Below are positions 8,327 through 17,650 of a DNA stretch of 51,386 nucleotides, piece after piece (position 1 is the stretch's first letter; the number at the start of each line of letters is the position of its first letter). Source of the stretch: Okeania sp. SIO1I7 (lineage in GTDB: Bacteria > Cyanobacteriota > Cyanobacteriia > Cyanobacteriales > Microcoleaceae); assembly GCA_010672585.1 (NCBI GenBank), contig JAAHGF010000041.1, positions 1 to 51,386 on the forward strand. The letters are read 5' to 3'. A model generated the notes under the pieces. That model had not been told where the DNA came from. It did no database searches and saw only the letters and a list, made by a program, of their open reading frames with translations. The translations under genes were made by a program, and so were the position numbers.

Positions 8327-9208
8327 GTGAGCGATTCAATAATTGAATTACTAGACGAACTACCTAGTAATAATCTAACAGTAAAAACACTCAATGCTCT
8401 AGATTTCGTAGTACCTGGCGAGTGGGAAAATGTAGTAGGTTTTGATAAAACTATTGAAGTAATTACAGGTGAGACAGATGCAGACAGAATTATGGATATC
8501 CGCAACAAAGCGATCGAGCTATACAATGACGCGGATAATGGATATCAGGGAGCTATATGGTATTACAACCTAGTTGATAATGTAGACGGCGCTCTTGCTG
8601 CAGCAGCTATGGCAGAAATAGTCAGTGAAAAAATCCCCTTTTTAAGCTTTTTAGGAAGCTTAACTCCCAAAGCTGATACAACTCAATCTGTTGACTTGTG
8701 CCTAAAAATTGTAGCAGAGTTGATAGCTTATAGTAAACTCAATGGTCTGCCCATTCTTAATCCAGGAGAATTTGTCACAAACCTGACTGAGGAGTATAGT
8801 GGTCCATCTCTAATGCGAATGGCTGCCTTAGTTTGTCTTGATGGTTTGATACCTTTGGGTCCAGACTTCCTGCAAAAAGTACAAGATACCCTTGATGGAG
8901 AAGGTGAAAGTGCTTTTGCAGATAATGCAGTTTTTGGAGCAATTAGCGACACTATTCCTGGAGATGACAAATTTGGCTTTATTAGTGAGACCTTCGGAGC
9001 AGTTCAAGGGTGGATGGATAACTTGGTTGGGTCAGTTGGTTTAACCCCAGAAAGTATTTTTGACAAAATTGGTGGCTTTATCGACTTTTCTGATGACGCT
9101 TTAGATGTTGTAGCTGCATTTCTAGATAAAACCACAAATTACTTTCAACATACAGGTACTCAATCTGTAGCTAGAAAGTTGATACAGCGTGCAGCAGAAG
9201 AAGCATAA
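8327..9208 (+). CDS. Conserved hypothetical protein (293 aa), acidic, mostly helical
   Basis: Starts at GTG 8327; a strong GAAAAAGGAG ribosome-binding site lies 6 bases upstream, which decides the start. No signal peptide and no clear enzyme motif. The protein is acidic, with amphipathic helices rich in Ala, Asp and Glu. It contains hydrophobic stretches (DGALAAAAMAEIVSEKIPFL; FGAISDTIPG-like; FGAVQGWMDNLVG) that could associate with membranes or form a helical bundle. I do not recognise the family. It stands alone between a transposon relic and agrE; a hairpin terminator candidate follows about 210 bp downstream. Confidence 0.7.
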   Translation: MSDSIIELLDELPSNNLTVKTLNALDFVVPGEWENVVGFDKTIEVITGETDADRIMDIRNKAIELYNDADNGYQGAIWYYNLVDNVDGALAAAAMAEIVSEKIPFLSFLGSLTPKADTTQSVDLCLKIVAELIAYSKLNGLPILNPGEFVTNLTEEYSGPSLMRMAALVCLDGLIPLGPDFLQKVQDTLDGEGESAFADNAVFGAISDTIPGDDKFGFISETFGAVQGWMDNLVGSVGLTPESIFDKIGGFIDFSDDALDVVAAFLDKTTNYFQHTGTQSVARKLIQRAAEEA

Positions 9209-9616
9209 TTAACGAAGTCAGAAGTCAGAAGTTAACCCACCCCTAGCCCCTCCCCCGACCGTGGAGGGGAAGTAGGGGATTTGAGCAAGCCTCCAAAAAC
9301 ATTTTACCAATCAAGGCGGGGTCGTGCGACCCAATTATTTTGATAATTCTCATTACAAACAGCATTTGATGTAACGCTACTGTGATAATATAAAGTCTTA
9401 GCCTTTTCAAGCTAAAATGCCACTCCTAAATAATTTTAGGAGTGGGTTTTCCATTGGCTATCAAACAAACTAAGTAGACCAATATATAAGCAGTCGAAGC
9501 AAAGCTTAGGATATTCCTAAATGCTCAAACGATCGTCAGAGATTACTTCTGACTTCTGACTTCTGACTTCTGACTTGCGCGTAGCGCTATACACGACATC
9601 TACCCGGTAATAAATT
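9209..9616. other. Intergenic region before agrE
   Basis: Contains a CCCCTCCCCCGACCGTGGAGGGGA palindrome-like stretch (about 9243-9268) also found near 1520-1550 and 22585-22615, the hairpin at 9420-9445, and a run of ACTTCTGACT decamers (9543-9577). No gene seen. Confidence 0.5.
9420..9450 (+). terminator. Hairpin, probable terminator
   Basis: CCACTCCTAAA (9420-9430) pairs perfectly with TTTAGGAGTGG (9435-9445) and is followed by GTTTTCC, a short T-run. It is best assigned to the gene ending at 9208, though the distance is long for one. The T-run is weak, so termination may be partial. Confidence 0.5.
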
Positions 9617-11728
9617 ATGAATGATTCAATTCGCTTTCTGATGTGTGCCCCCGACCACTATGATGTAGACTATGTAATTAATCCTTGGATGGAGGGAAAT
9701 ATCCATAAATCCTCACGCGATCGCTCCGTCGAACAATGGTATAAACTCCACGACATTATTAAAGAAAACGCGGTCTTAGACCTAGTACCACCTCAAAAAG
9801 GATGGCCTGACATGGTATTCACTGCCAATGCAGGTCTGATTCTGGGAAATACTGTTGTTCTCAGTCGTTTTTACCACAAGGAACGTCAAGGAGAAGAACC
9901 CCATTTCAAAGAATGGTTCCTAAATCAGGGTTTTATCGTTCACGAACTCCCCAAAGACCTCCCCTTTGAAGGAGCAGGAGATGCTCTCCTAGATAGAGAA
10001 GGTCGTTATCTTTGGGCAGGGTATGGCTTTCGTTCAGAATTAGACTCCCATCCACTTCTGGCAAAATGGTTAGACATCGAAGTACTATCACTGAGACTTA
10101 TAGACGAGCGCTTTTATCATCTTGATACCTGCTTCTGTCCTCTAACAGGAGGTTACTTACTTTACTATCCTCCGGCATTCGACTCTTACTCCAACCGCCT
10201 AATTGAAATGCGAGTGCCACCAGAAAAACGAATAACTGTAGCAGAAGCAGATGCAGTTAATTTTGCCTGCAATGCAGTTAACATCAACCAAACCATCATT
10301 ATGAACAAGGTGAGTGAAAGCTTGAAATCACTCCTTACCGAAGTAGGTTTCAACGTCATTGAAACACCTCTAAGTGAATTTCTCAAAGCAGGTGGTGCAG
10401 CGAAATGCCTCACTCTGAGAGTTACAGAACCAATTATACCCGATCGCCATGCCGTTGTCCAAGTTGAAAGTCGTACCATTCGTATGGAAGGACATTTACT
10501 AGACTCTGGTTTGATCAACCAAGCTTTAGATTTAATCGTTGAAGGTGGGGGTAGTTTCAAAGTACTCAACTTTAATCTCGGAGAACAACGTCAAAGCACT
10601 TCCCTCGCTGAAGTGAAAGTTTCTGCACCTTCCCATGAGGTCATGGAAGAAATAATGAGTCAACTCATTGACATTGGTGCAGTAGTGCCAACCGAGGATG
10701 TGGAGGATGCTAAGTTGGAGTCAGTGGAACAAGATGGTGTTGCCCCTGATGATTTTTATGTATCTACTATTTATCCTACTGAAGTTAGAGTCAAAGGTCA
10801 GTGGATACGAGTACAAAATCAAAGAATGGATGGAGCGATCGCCATTACTGAAACTGACGGTAAGATTCAAGCAAAATGTAAAGTGTTGCGGGATGTAAAA
10901 ATTGGCGAAAAAGTGGTGGTAGATACGATCGGTCTTCGCTCTATCCGCAAAACAGAATCCCGTGAAAAACGAAATAAAGAAGAGTTCAGTTTTATGTCTT
11001 CTGGCGTTTCTAGCGAACGTAGAGTAGAATTGGTTGTCGAACAAGTAGCTTGGGAATTACGGCAAATTCGCGATCGCGGAGGCAAAATAGTAGTTACAGC
11101 AGGTCCAGTTGTGATTCACACTGGTGGTAGCGAACATTTAGCACATTTGATTCGTCAAGGATATGTGCAAGCGTTGTTGGGTGGTAATGCTATAGCAGTT
11201 CACGATATTGAACAATCACTGATGGGAACTTCCCTGGGTGTGGATATGAAACAGGGAGTTGCAGTTCATGGTGGACATCGACATCATCTGAAGACTATTA
11301 ATACTATTCGGCGTTGTGGTAGCATTGCTCAAGCAGTTGAGACTGGTGTTTTGAAAAAGGGTGTGATGTATGAGTGTGTTAAGAATGATGTACCTTTCTG
11401 TTTAGCAGGTTCGATTCGTGATGACGGACCTCTACCTGATACTCAGATGGATTTGATTAAGGCACAGGAAGAATATACAGAGTTGTTGAAAGGTGCTAAT
11501 ATGGTTTTGATGTTGTCAACTATGTTGCATTCTATTGGAGTAGGAAATATGACACCTGCTGGAGTGAAGATGGTTTGTGTGGATATTAATCCAGCAGTGG
11601 TGACTAAATTGAGCGATCGAGGTTCTATTGAATCAGTGGGAGTTGTGACTGATGTTGGTTTGTTCCTCAGTTTATTGGTTGCCCAGTTAGAGCAGTTGAC
11701 AAGTCCTTATTCTGTAGTTCAAGCATAA
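9617..11728 (+). CDS. agrE: Bifunctional arginine dihydrolase / ornithine cyclodeaminase (AgrE/ArgZ type)
   Basis: This cyanobacterial enzyme hydrolyses arginine to ornithine, ammonia and CO2. The C-terminal part in AgrE converts ornithine to proline, linking arginine (and cyanophycin) breakdown to nitrogen supply. It has 703 residues, the normal length. The N-terminal guanidino-modifying domain (about 1-285) opens with RFLMCAPDHYDVDYVINPWM. It contains DMVFTANAG, PFEGAGDAL and the nucleophile in GGAAKCLTLRV; counting codons puts this cysteine at 264, matching the catalytic Cys of ArgZ. A middle LOR/SDH-type segment (about 290-400) follows. The C-terminal NAD-binding ornithine cyclodeaminase-like part (about 410-695) has GGNAIAVHDIEQSLMG and VDINPAVVTKLSDRG. 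Start ATG at 9617. Monocistronic. HIP1 sites lie within the gene. Confidence 0.93.
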   Translation: MNDSIRFLMCAPDHYDVDYVINPWMEGNIHKSSRDRSVEQWYKLHDIIKENAVLDLVPPQKGWPDMVFTANAGLILGNTVVLSRFYHKERQGEEPHFKEWFLNQGFIVHELPKDLPFEGAGDALLDREGRYLWAGYGFRSELDSHPLLAKWLDIEVLSLRLIDERFYHLDTCFCPLTGGYLLYYPPAFDSYSNRLIEMRVPPEKRITVAEADAVNFACNAVNINQTIIMNKVSESLKSLLTEVGFNVIETPLSEFLKAGGAAKCLTLRVTEPIIPDRHAVVQVESRTIRMEGHLLDSGLINQALDLIVEGGGSFKVLNFNLGEQRQSTSLAEVKVSAPSHEVMEEIMSQLIDIGAVVPTEDVEDAKLESVEQDGVAPDDFYVSTIYPTEVRVKGQWIRVQNQRMDGAIAITETDGKIQAKCKVLRDVKIGEKVVVDTIGLRSIRKTESREKRNKEEFSFMSSGVSSERRVELVVEQVAWELRQIRDRGGKIVVTAGPVVIHTGGSEHLAHLIRQGYVQALLGGNAIAVHDIEQSLMGTSLGVDMKQGVAVHGGHRHHLKTINTIRRCGSIAQAVETGVLKKGVMYECVKNDVPFCLAGSIRDDGPLPDTQMDLIKAQEEYTELLKGANMVLMLSTMLHSIGVGNMTPAGVKMVCVDINPAVVTKLSDRGSIESVGVVTDVGLFLSLLVAQLEQLTSPYSVVQA

Positions 11729-13163
11729 CTTTAGAAGTTGGTGGTGGTGCATTGTAATGGTAGTGCATTGTCATTATTTTTGTTACCAGGCACGGCAGTG
11801 GGAGCATCTTGCTCCCGTGCTAATACCGTTTCACTAAAGTCATAAGTCATAAGTCATAAGTGATATTTTAGGTACTTAAAACCTCTACTATACGATAATT
11901 TCAGCTTATTATTAGACATCTGGTAAAAATCAAAAATAAAATCAATTATCACACAGAAATTATCAATTTTTTCCCCTCCTGGGAGGGGGAGGGGCTAGGG
12001 GTGGGTTCCCTACTGCCTATGCGTGGAGGAGATGTCTATTTGACTTCATCAGTTATATCATGTCCGTTGGGGCGCGTTTGTGTAAACCTAAGGGTGAATA
12101 TCTACAGGAAATTTAGGTTTTTTTCTTACTCAATAGCCTTCCTCCCTCTTCCCTCTTCCTTATTAATTGTTGAATCCTACCTCCTCGCTCCCATACCCGT
12201 TCCTCCTGTCTCCTGTCTCCTACCCCTACTAAAAGACTAGTGAAGCGCAAACCCTAAGTAAAGTCTTTCAATAACTTTTATTATTAATAACATTCTTTAT
12301 TTCATTCTTGGCATCAGAACTAAATTCTCATAAGAAGAGAAAAGTTATGGCCAATCACTAAAGTCAGCTTTTTTCTTAATGCGTCAAGTTATAGAAGCTA
12401 ATGAGTGAAAATGTCTAATTTATTGAATTGATTAATACTAATACCATTTCTCAAAAATAATGCTATACTTATGCAAAACTTCAATGATTAAGTAATTAGT
12501 AGAATTCAATAACGTGAAAAGCGATTATTAGCAAGTAGCGTGTTAATTATTCTTATGTTTATTATTCCCCTACTCCCCCCCTCAAGAAAACATAGAAAAG
12601 TTTTTGAGATTTTGTATAATCTGGCCACTTTTAACCAAGCACCACAAAAATAATTTTTATTTTTCTTAAGCACCCAAGGCAGAATTAATACTTCATCCAA
12701 CCAGCTATCAGAACTCATATTAAATGTCTCTTCTCTTTTGACCCAATTTCATGTTTAATAATGTATAGCATATTGGTAGCTAATGTAGTATAGCTTAATC
12801 TTAATCCCAGTTAAGCAATTGGCTGAACATCTAAGAACCCTTTACTTCATTAAGTCCAAACTGCTATAAATTTTAGATAACTTGAAAATAAAAAAGAGTA
12901 GTTAGCCAGGGAAATAGAAATTAATTATGTATTGACTAAAGAAGAGACGACTTGAATCTGAGGTTTTCTAATCTATTTTTTGCAATTGTCAAATATGCTC
13001 ATGTTAATTCAATTTAATCAGTTGATTTCAACTGCCATAAGTCTTTGATTATTTGCGAAATCCATTAATTATATTACCTTAATTATGGAAATTTAATCAT
13101 TAATTTTTTGTGAATTAAACATTAATTTCCTGCAAAAAAATAACAATTAATTAGCTGATTTAT
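11729..13163. other. Long intergenic region (1.4 kb), repeat-derived
   Basis: No supported gene; frames here are short and AT-driven. About 11854-11918 is an inverted copy of the sequence at 1383-1444 (GGTACTTAAAACCTCTACTA, then CAGCTTATTATT). About 11967-12005 is a CCCCTCCTGGGAGGGGGAGG-type palindromic repeat shared with 31628-31655 and 49097-49120. An ATATCATGTCCG repeat end lies near 12056. The last 600 bp before mrpC are very AT-rich and may hold that operon's promoter. Confidence 0.55.
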
Positions 13164-13502
13164 ATGTTAGAAGCTTGTATATTTTTAACCATATTATTTG
13201 GATTTTTCGGCATCATATTTAAGAAAAATCTGGTGATGAAAATCGTCTCAATGGATATTATGAGTACGGGAGTTATTGCCTATTATGTGCTAGTAGCATC
13301 CCTAGATGGTTTGTTTACACCAATTGCGGACAAAACCAAAAATGTTGCTTATTCCGACCCCGTTCCCCAGGCCGTTATCTTAACAGCAATTGTAATTGGC
13401 TTTTCAATTCAAGCTTTGATGTTGGTGGGTGTGATGAAGTTGGCAAAGGATAATCCCACTTTGGAAACTAGCGCAATCGAAGAAAATAACACACCATCAT
13501 AA
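13164..13502 (+). CDS. mrpC: Mrp Na+/H+ antiporter subunit C
   Basis: First gene of the Mrp (Mnh/Sha) cation/proton antiporter operon. Mrp complexes use several membrane subunits, related to complex I, to expel Na+ in exchange for H+. The 112-residue product has three membrane helices. It is NuoK-like, with NLVMKIVSMDIMSTGVIAYY early and PQAVILTAIVIGFSIQALML in the third helix. PQAVILTAIVI is the conserved MrpC motif. A 241-bp gap full of repeats separates it from mrpD1, whereas later genes overlap. Cyanobacterial operons of this order (CD1D2EFGAB) have been linked to Na+ balance, alkaline pH and inorganic carbon supply. Confidence 0.9.
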   Translation: MLEACIFLTILFGFFGIIFKKNLVMKIVSMDIMSTGVIAYYVLVASLDGLFTPIADKTKNVAYSDPVPQAVILTAIVIGFSIQALMLVGVMKLAKDNPTLETSAIEENNTPS

Positions 13503-13509
13503 GCAAAAA

Positions 13510-13743
13510 TTCAGCTCTCAAGTCTCCCCTTTTAAGGGGATGAAAAGCAGTCGATATTCGGAGCTTCCCGTAGGGTGGGACGGCAAGGTTTCCTCGCCAT
13601 ATTCAATCGACCAATAGAAACTAATACTTCAGTATTTTCTTGCTTCTTGCTTTCCTAGGTCATGCTGCGCAAACAGCGGTCGGTACTGTTAACGAAGTTC
13701 CGACCATAGGAGGCTAACTGATAACTGATAACTAATAACTGAA
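13510..13743. repeat. Repeat insertion between mrpC and mrpD1
   Basis: The left part (CTCCCCTTTTAAGGGG, then GTCGATATTCGGAGCTTCCC and ending CAATCGACC) is a member of the TCTCC/STRR family, including its inner GGTCGAT...ATCGACC module. The right part (CATGCTGCGCAAACAGCGG, then TAACGAAGTTCC and GATAACTGATAACTAATAAC) resembles the ends of the GTAAGCATT MITE family. Neighbouring mrp genes overlap or lie close, so this is probably inserted DNA within the operon. Confidence 0.65.
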
Positions 13744-15180
13744 ATGACCAATATTACGATCGCCTGGATGGCATTACCATTTTTTCTTGGGTTTGTGATT
13801 TATTTACTACCCAAACTAGACCGCTTTCTCGCACTGGGAATAGCATTAGTTTCAGCTAACTATGCCTTGGCGATATTTTCAACCCAATCACTGTTAAATA
13901 TACAGTTACTAGATAATTTTGGTGTAACTTTAACCATCGACCAACTGAGTGGCTTTTTTATCATCACTAATGCTATAGTAACACTCGCAGTTATTATTTA
14001 CAGTTGGAGTAGCGAAAAAACTGCTTTTTTCTATATGCAAGTTGTGATTCTGCATGGTAGCGTCAACTCTGCCTTTATATGTGCAGATTTTATTAGTTTG
14101 TATGTAGCATTAGAAGTAATCAGTATTGGTGCATTTCTTCTCATTACCTATCCGCGTACAGATAGATCAATTTGGGTAGGATTGCGCTATCTGTTTGTCA
14201 GTAATACGGCAATGCTGTTTTATCTGGTAGGAGCAGTACTGGTATATAAAGCACATCATTCCTTTAGTTTTGCAGGTTTGCGCGGTTCGCCTCCTGAAGC
14301 AGTTGCTCTGATATTTCTAGGATTATTAGTTAAGGGGGGTATCTTTGTCTCAGGATTTTGGTTACCTTTAACCCACTCAGAATCACAGAGTCAAGTATCA
14401 GCAATGTTATCAGGAGTTGTGGTCAAATCTGGAGTGTTTCCCTTAGTGCGTTGTGCCCTATTTTTAGAGGAGATCGATCCAATAGTGAGAATTTTTGGTG
14501 TGACGACAGCATTATTAGGAGTAGGTTATGCCATTGTGGAAAAAGATACCAAGCGTACCCTAGCATTTAGCACCATTTCTCAATTGGGTTTTATTATGGC
14601 CGCGCCAGAAGTAGGAGGATTTTATGCATTGACTCACGGATTGGTGAAATCAGCACTTTTTCTCATATCAGGTATTTTACCCAGTCGTAATTTTCAGGAG
14701 TTGCAAGACCAACCGCTCAAGAACTCAATCTGGATAGCTTTAGCGATCGCTAGTTTTTCAATTTCTGGTTTTCCCCTATTGTCTGGTTTTGGGGCTAAAA
14801 TATTGACCTCCAAGAATTTATTAGCTTGGCAGGTTGTAGCAATGAATGTTGCTACAGTAGGAACAACAATTGTATTTGCCAAATTTATCTTTCTCCCCCA
14901 CAAAAAGAGCGAAGAAAAAGGGAAAGCATCATTTGGGTTTTGGTGGGCGATGGTAATTTTACTCGGCGGATTGATTGTAGCAAATGCTGTTTATTACCAA
15001 GCTTATACCTTAAGTAATATACTGAAACCTCTAGTAACTATTAGTATCGGTTGGTTAGCATATCTTTTGATTTTTAGGAAGTTAATTCTGAAATTCCCTC
15101 GTGGGGTCGAGAAATTCGATCATTTGATTGGGGTAATGAGTCTAATGTTGATTATCGTTTTCTGGATGGTGCAGATATGA
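13744..15180 (+). CDS. mrpD1: Mrp antiporter subunit D (first copy), NuoM/NuoN-like
   Basis: A polytopic proton/cation channel subunit of 478 residues, with about 13-14 predicted helices and the proton-conducting membrane transporter fold shared with complex I. Visible key sites are the helix-5-type glutamate (YVALEVISIGAF), the lysine in SGVVVKSGVFPLVRCA and the lysine in HGLVKSALFL, the residues that line the ion path in this family. Its start (MTNITI) is almost identical in DNA to that of the next gene, showing a tandem gene duplication. Its stop overlaps the start of mrpD2 by four bases (ATGA), so the two are translationally coupled. No ribosome-binding site stands out before 13744; ATAACTGATAACT repeats lie there. 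Confidence 0.93.
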   Translation: MTNITIAWMALPFFLGFVIYLLPKLDRFLALGIALVSANYALAIFSTQSLLNIQLLDNFGVTLTIDQLSGFFIITNAIVTLAVIIYSWSSEKTAFFYMQVVILHGSVNSAFICADFISLYVALEVISIGAFLLITYPRTDRSIWVGLRYLFVSNTAMLFYLVGAVLVYKAHHSFSFAGLRGSPPEAVALIFLGLLVKGGIFVSGFWLPLTHSESQSQVSAMLSGVVVKSGVFPLVRCALFLEEIDPIVRIFGVTTALLGVGYAIVEKDTKRTLAFSTISQLGFIMAAPEVGGFYALTHGLVKSALFLISGILPSRNFQELQDQPLKNSIWIALAIASFSISGFPLLSGFGAKILTSKNLLAWQVVAMNVATVGTTIVFAKFIFLPHKKSEEKGKASFGFWWAMVILLGGLIVANAVYYQAYTLSNILKPLVTISIGWLAYLLIFRKLILKFPRGVEKFDHLIGVMSLMLIIVFWMVQI

Positions 15181-16631
15181 CCAATATTACGATCGTCTGG
15201 ATGGCATTACCCTTTTTTATTGGTTTCGTTATCTATTTATTACCCAAACTAGACCGCTTTCTTGCACTGGGGATAGCATTGGTTTCGACTAACTATGCGT
15301 TGGCGATATTTGTAGATCCGTCTCCTTTGAACATACAGTTACTCGATAATTTCGGTGTAACTTTAATCATCGACCAACTGAGTGGCTTTTTTATCATCAC
15401 TAATGCTCTAGTAACACTCGCAGTTATTTTTTACTGTTGGAGTAGCGAAAAAACTGCTTTTTTCTATATGCAAATAGTGATTCTGCATGGTAGCGTTAAT
15501 GCTACTTTTATCTGTGCAGACTTTATGAGCGTGTATGTAGCACTAGAGGTGATCGGTATTGCTGCGTTCCTCCTGGTAGCTTATCCGCGTACAGATAGAT
15601 CGATTTGGGTAGGGTTGCGCTATCTGTTTGTCAGTAATACGGCAATGCTGTTTTATTTGGTAGGAGCAGTAATCGTATATAAGGCACATCATTCCTTTTA
15701 TTTTGCTGGTTTGCGTGGTTCGCCTCCCGAAGCGATCGCCCTCATATTTTTGGGATTATTGTCCAAGGGTGGTATCTTTGTCTCAGGGTTATGGTTGCCT
15801 TTAACCCACTCCGAATCACAGAGTCCTGTATCAGCAATGTTATCAGGAGTAGTGGTCAAAGCTGGTGTTTTTCCTCTAGTGCGTTGTGCGCTAATATTAG
15901 AGGAAATCGATCCAATCGTGAGATTTTTTGGTGTTAGTACAGCACTTCTAGGGGTGGGTTATGCCGTATTTGAAAAAGATACTAAACGGATGCTGGCATT
16001 TCATACTATTTCGCAGTTAGGTTTTGTGCTTGCTGCGCCAGTAGTAGCGGGTTTCTATGCTTTGACCCACGGTTTAGTTAAATCTGCTTTGTTTTTAATT
16101 GCAGGGGTTCTACCAAGCCGTAATTTTAAAGAATTGCATTATAAACCCATTGATAATCAGATTTGGGTAGCTTTAGTGATCGCTAGTTTTTCTATCTCTG
16201 GTTTCCCACTATTGTCTGGTTTTGGGGCAAAAGTGTTAACCTCTAAAAATCTGTTACCCTGGCAGGTTGTTGGGATGAATATTGCTGCTGTGGGAACAGC
16301 CATTTCTTTTGCGAAATTCATTTTTCTCCCCCACCAGAAAAACGAGGAAAAAATCAAAGTCAAACTGGGTTTTTGGTGGGCAATAGTGGTCTTACTCGGG
16401 GGATTAATTGTGGCAAATGCTTTTTATTATGAAGCTTACACCCTCAAGAATATAATCAAACCACTGGTAAGTATAGCTATTGGTTGGCTAGCATATCTAT
16501 TTATTTTTAAGAAATTGGCGATTAAATTCCCCCGTGTGGTCGAAGAATTTGACCATCTGATTGGGTTTATGAGCTTCATGTTAATTTTACTTTTCTGGAT
16601 AGTATGGACACAATCGGGTTTTTCAATATAA
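15177..16631 (+). CDS. mrpD2: Mrp antiporter subunit D (second copy)
   Basis: A 484-residue paralogue of the preceding gene, highly similar along its whole length, including the channel-lining glutamate (YVALEVIGIAAF) and lysines (GVVVKAGVFPLVRCA; HGLVKSALFL). It starts within the ATGA overlap with mrpD1. Two D-type subunits are the usual arrangement in cyanobacterial mrp operons. The C-terminus is odd: after LLFWIV, its final residues WTQSGFSI are encoded by a decayed duplicate of the mrpE 5' end (see 16604-16681), whereas D1 ends MVQI at that point. Confidence 0.93.
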   Translation: MTNITIVWMALPFFIGFVIYLLPKLDRFLALGIALVSTNYALAIFVDPSPLNIQLLDNFGVTLIIDQLSGFFIITNALVTLAVIFYCWSSEKTAFFYMQIVILHGSVNATFICADFMSVYVALEVIGIAAFLLVAYPRTDRSIWVGLRYLFVSNTAMLFYLVGAVIVYKAHHSFYFAGLRGSPPEAIALIFLGLLSKGGIFVSGLWLPLTHSESQSPVSAMLSGVVVKAGVFPLVRCALILEEIDPIVRFFGVSTALLGVGYAVFEKDTKRMLAFHTISQLGFVLAAPVVAGFYALTHGLVKSALFLIAGVLPSRNFKELHYKPIDNQIWVALVIASFSISGFPLLSGFGAKVLTSKNLLPWQVVGMNIAAVGTAISFAKFIFLPHQKNEEKIKVKLGFWWAIVVLLGGLIVANAFYYEAYTLKNIIKPLVSIAIGWLAYLFIFKKLAIKFPRVVEEFDHLIGFMSFMLILLFWIVWTQSGFSI

Positions 16632-16681
16632 TATTATGACTGACAATATGGTTTTTACTCACTGCCAACTTCAGTCTAGCC
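16604..16681 (+). pseudogene. Vestigial duplicate of the mrpE 5' end
   Basis: From ATG 16604 the DNA reads MDTIGFFNIIL, stop, LTIWFLLTANFSLA. The true mrpE (16732) begins MDAIAFFNIILRLTIWFLLTADFSVA. The offset is 128 bp. The codon for Arg12 (CGA) is TGA in the vestige. The relic overlaps the end of mrpD2 in another frame and supplies its last codons. Confidence 0.85.
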
Positions 16682-16731
16682 ATCAATTGAGCGAATTTTC
16701 TTAACTGATTACTTTTTAATTACTGAATAGT

Positions 16732-17127
16732 ATGGACGCAATTGCATTTTTCAATATAATATTACGACTGACAATATGGTTTTTACTTACCGCTGATTTT
16801 AGTGTGGCAAATATTATCATTGGTGTCAGTATCGCCTTTTTATTACCCCGCAGTCGTAAGTCATTAGGCGCTCTAAAAGATTGGTTAGACGTGTTATGGG
16901 AAATTGTGGTCGCAATTCCCCAGGCATATATAGAAGCAATACAAATCATGCTTCGACCCCATAATGATGAAGTGTTGGTTTGCGAAAAAGTTAAACCAAA
17001 ACGAACGCCAGGATTGATATTTCTGGATATATTTTTGATTACTTTTACCCCTAAAAGCATTGTTTTGAAATACCACGAACAAGGTTGGTATGAAGTACAC
17101 GTAGTGCAACGGAGGAAAAACAAATGA
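16732..17127 (+). CDS. mrpE: Mrp antiporter subunit E
   Basis: A 131-residue membrane protein of the MrpE/MnhE family. It has hydrophobic helices near the N-terminus (FFNIILRLTIWFLLTA; VANIIIGVSIAFLLP), then a basic segment. The conserved C-terminal half (TPGLIFLDIFLITFTPKSIVLK) ends in a basic tail. MrpE is needed for assembly or full activity of the antiporter. Its last codons overlap the start of mrpF (ATGA). It starts 100 bp after mrpD2, the gap created by the duplication described for the mrpE vestige. Confidence 0.88.
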   Translation: MDAIAFFNIILRLTIWFLLTADFSVANIIIGVSIAFLLPRSRKSLGALKDWLDVLWEIVVAIPQAYIEAIQIMLRPHNDEVLVCEKVKPKRTPGLIFLDIFLITFTPKSIVLKYHEQGWYEVHVVQRRKNK

Positions 17128-17375
17128 ACTATGTTTTGATTTCTATGATTTTAGCTCTGCTCATACCCATTTATGAAGCTTGGCAAGATAATAATATTTG
17201 GCAGAAAATACTCGCTTTTGCTAGTATTGCCACCAAAACCTCGATTATGATGTTGGTGGTATCAGTTTTGCGAGATGATTGGTCAATTGGAGTAGTTGCA
17301 GTTATCATTCTGAGTGTGGGTAATGCGGGATTAATGCTACTGGCAAATTTAATCAAAAGGTTAAACGAAGTATGA
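17124..17375 (+). CDS. mrpF: Mrp antiporter subunit F
   Basis: An 83-residue protein with three hydrophobic segments (MNYVLISMILALLIPIYEAW; ATKTSIMMLVVSVLRDD; VVAVIILSVGNAGLML). Length and position between E and G match MrpF/MnhF (PhaF). Sequence motifs in this small family are weak, so context carries most of the assignment. Overlaps both neighbours by four bases. Confidence 0.82.
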   Translation: MNYVLISMILALLIPIYEAWQDNNIWQKILAFASIATKTSIMMLVVSVLRDDWSIGVVAVIILSVGNAGLMLLANLIKRLNEV

Positions 17376-17650
17376 TTGACATTTTAAGTTATAGCTTGAT
17401 AGTTATCGGAATTATTTTCTGGTTCTGGGGAACATTCCCTCTGCTCGGGAATAGATCGGTTTTATTTAAACTCCATAGTCTTTCGGTAGCGGATACCCTT
17501 GGATCGATGAGTATTGTTGTCGGTTTACTACTCAAAATTCCTGTTGAATGGCCGTTATTGCTCCTAGCACTGATTACTTTGGCAATTTGGAATACGGTTT
17601 TGGGATATGTGTTGGCATATTGCTCTAGTAGTGGAGGGAAAAATGATTGA
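17372..17650 (+). CDS. mrpG: Mrp antiporter subunit G
   Basis: A 92-residue, three-helix protein. The segment LFKLHSLSVADTLGSMSIVVG is the typical MrpG core (H-x-x-x-x-x-D-T-h-G). Starts in the ATGA overlap with mrpF and overlaps the next gene by 8 bases. MrpG is a structural membrane subunit of the antiporter. Confidence 0.88.
   Translation: MIDILSYSLIVIGIIFWFWGTFPLLGNRSVLFKLHSLSVADTLGSMSIVVGLLLKIPVEWPLLLLALITLAIWNTVLGYVLAYCSSSGGKND

Noticed and set aside
10721-11085. Minus-strand frames inside agrE
   Set aside because: Shadows of a well-supported gene on the plus strand.
12001-12240. 79-codon frame in the 1.4-kb gap
   Set aside because: Composed of CTCCTGTCTCC-type simple repeats and a MITE end; no coding character.
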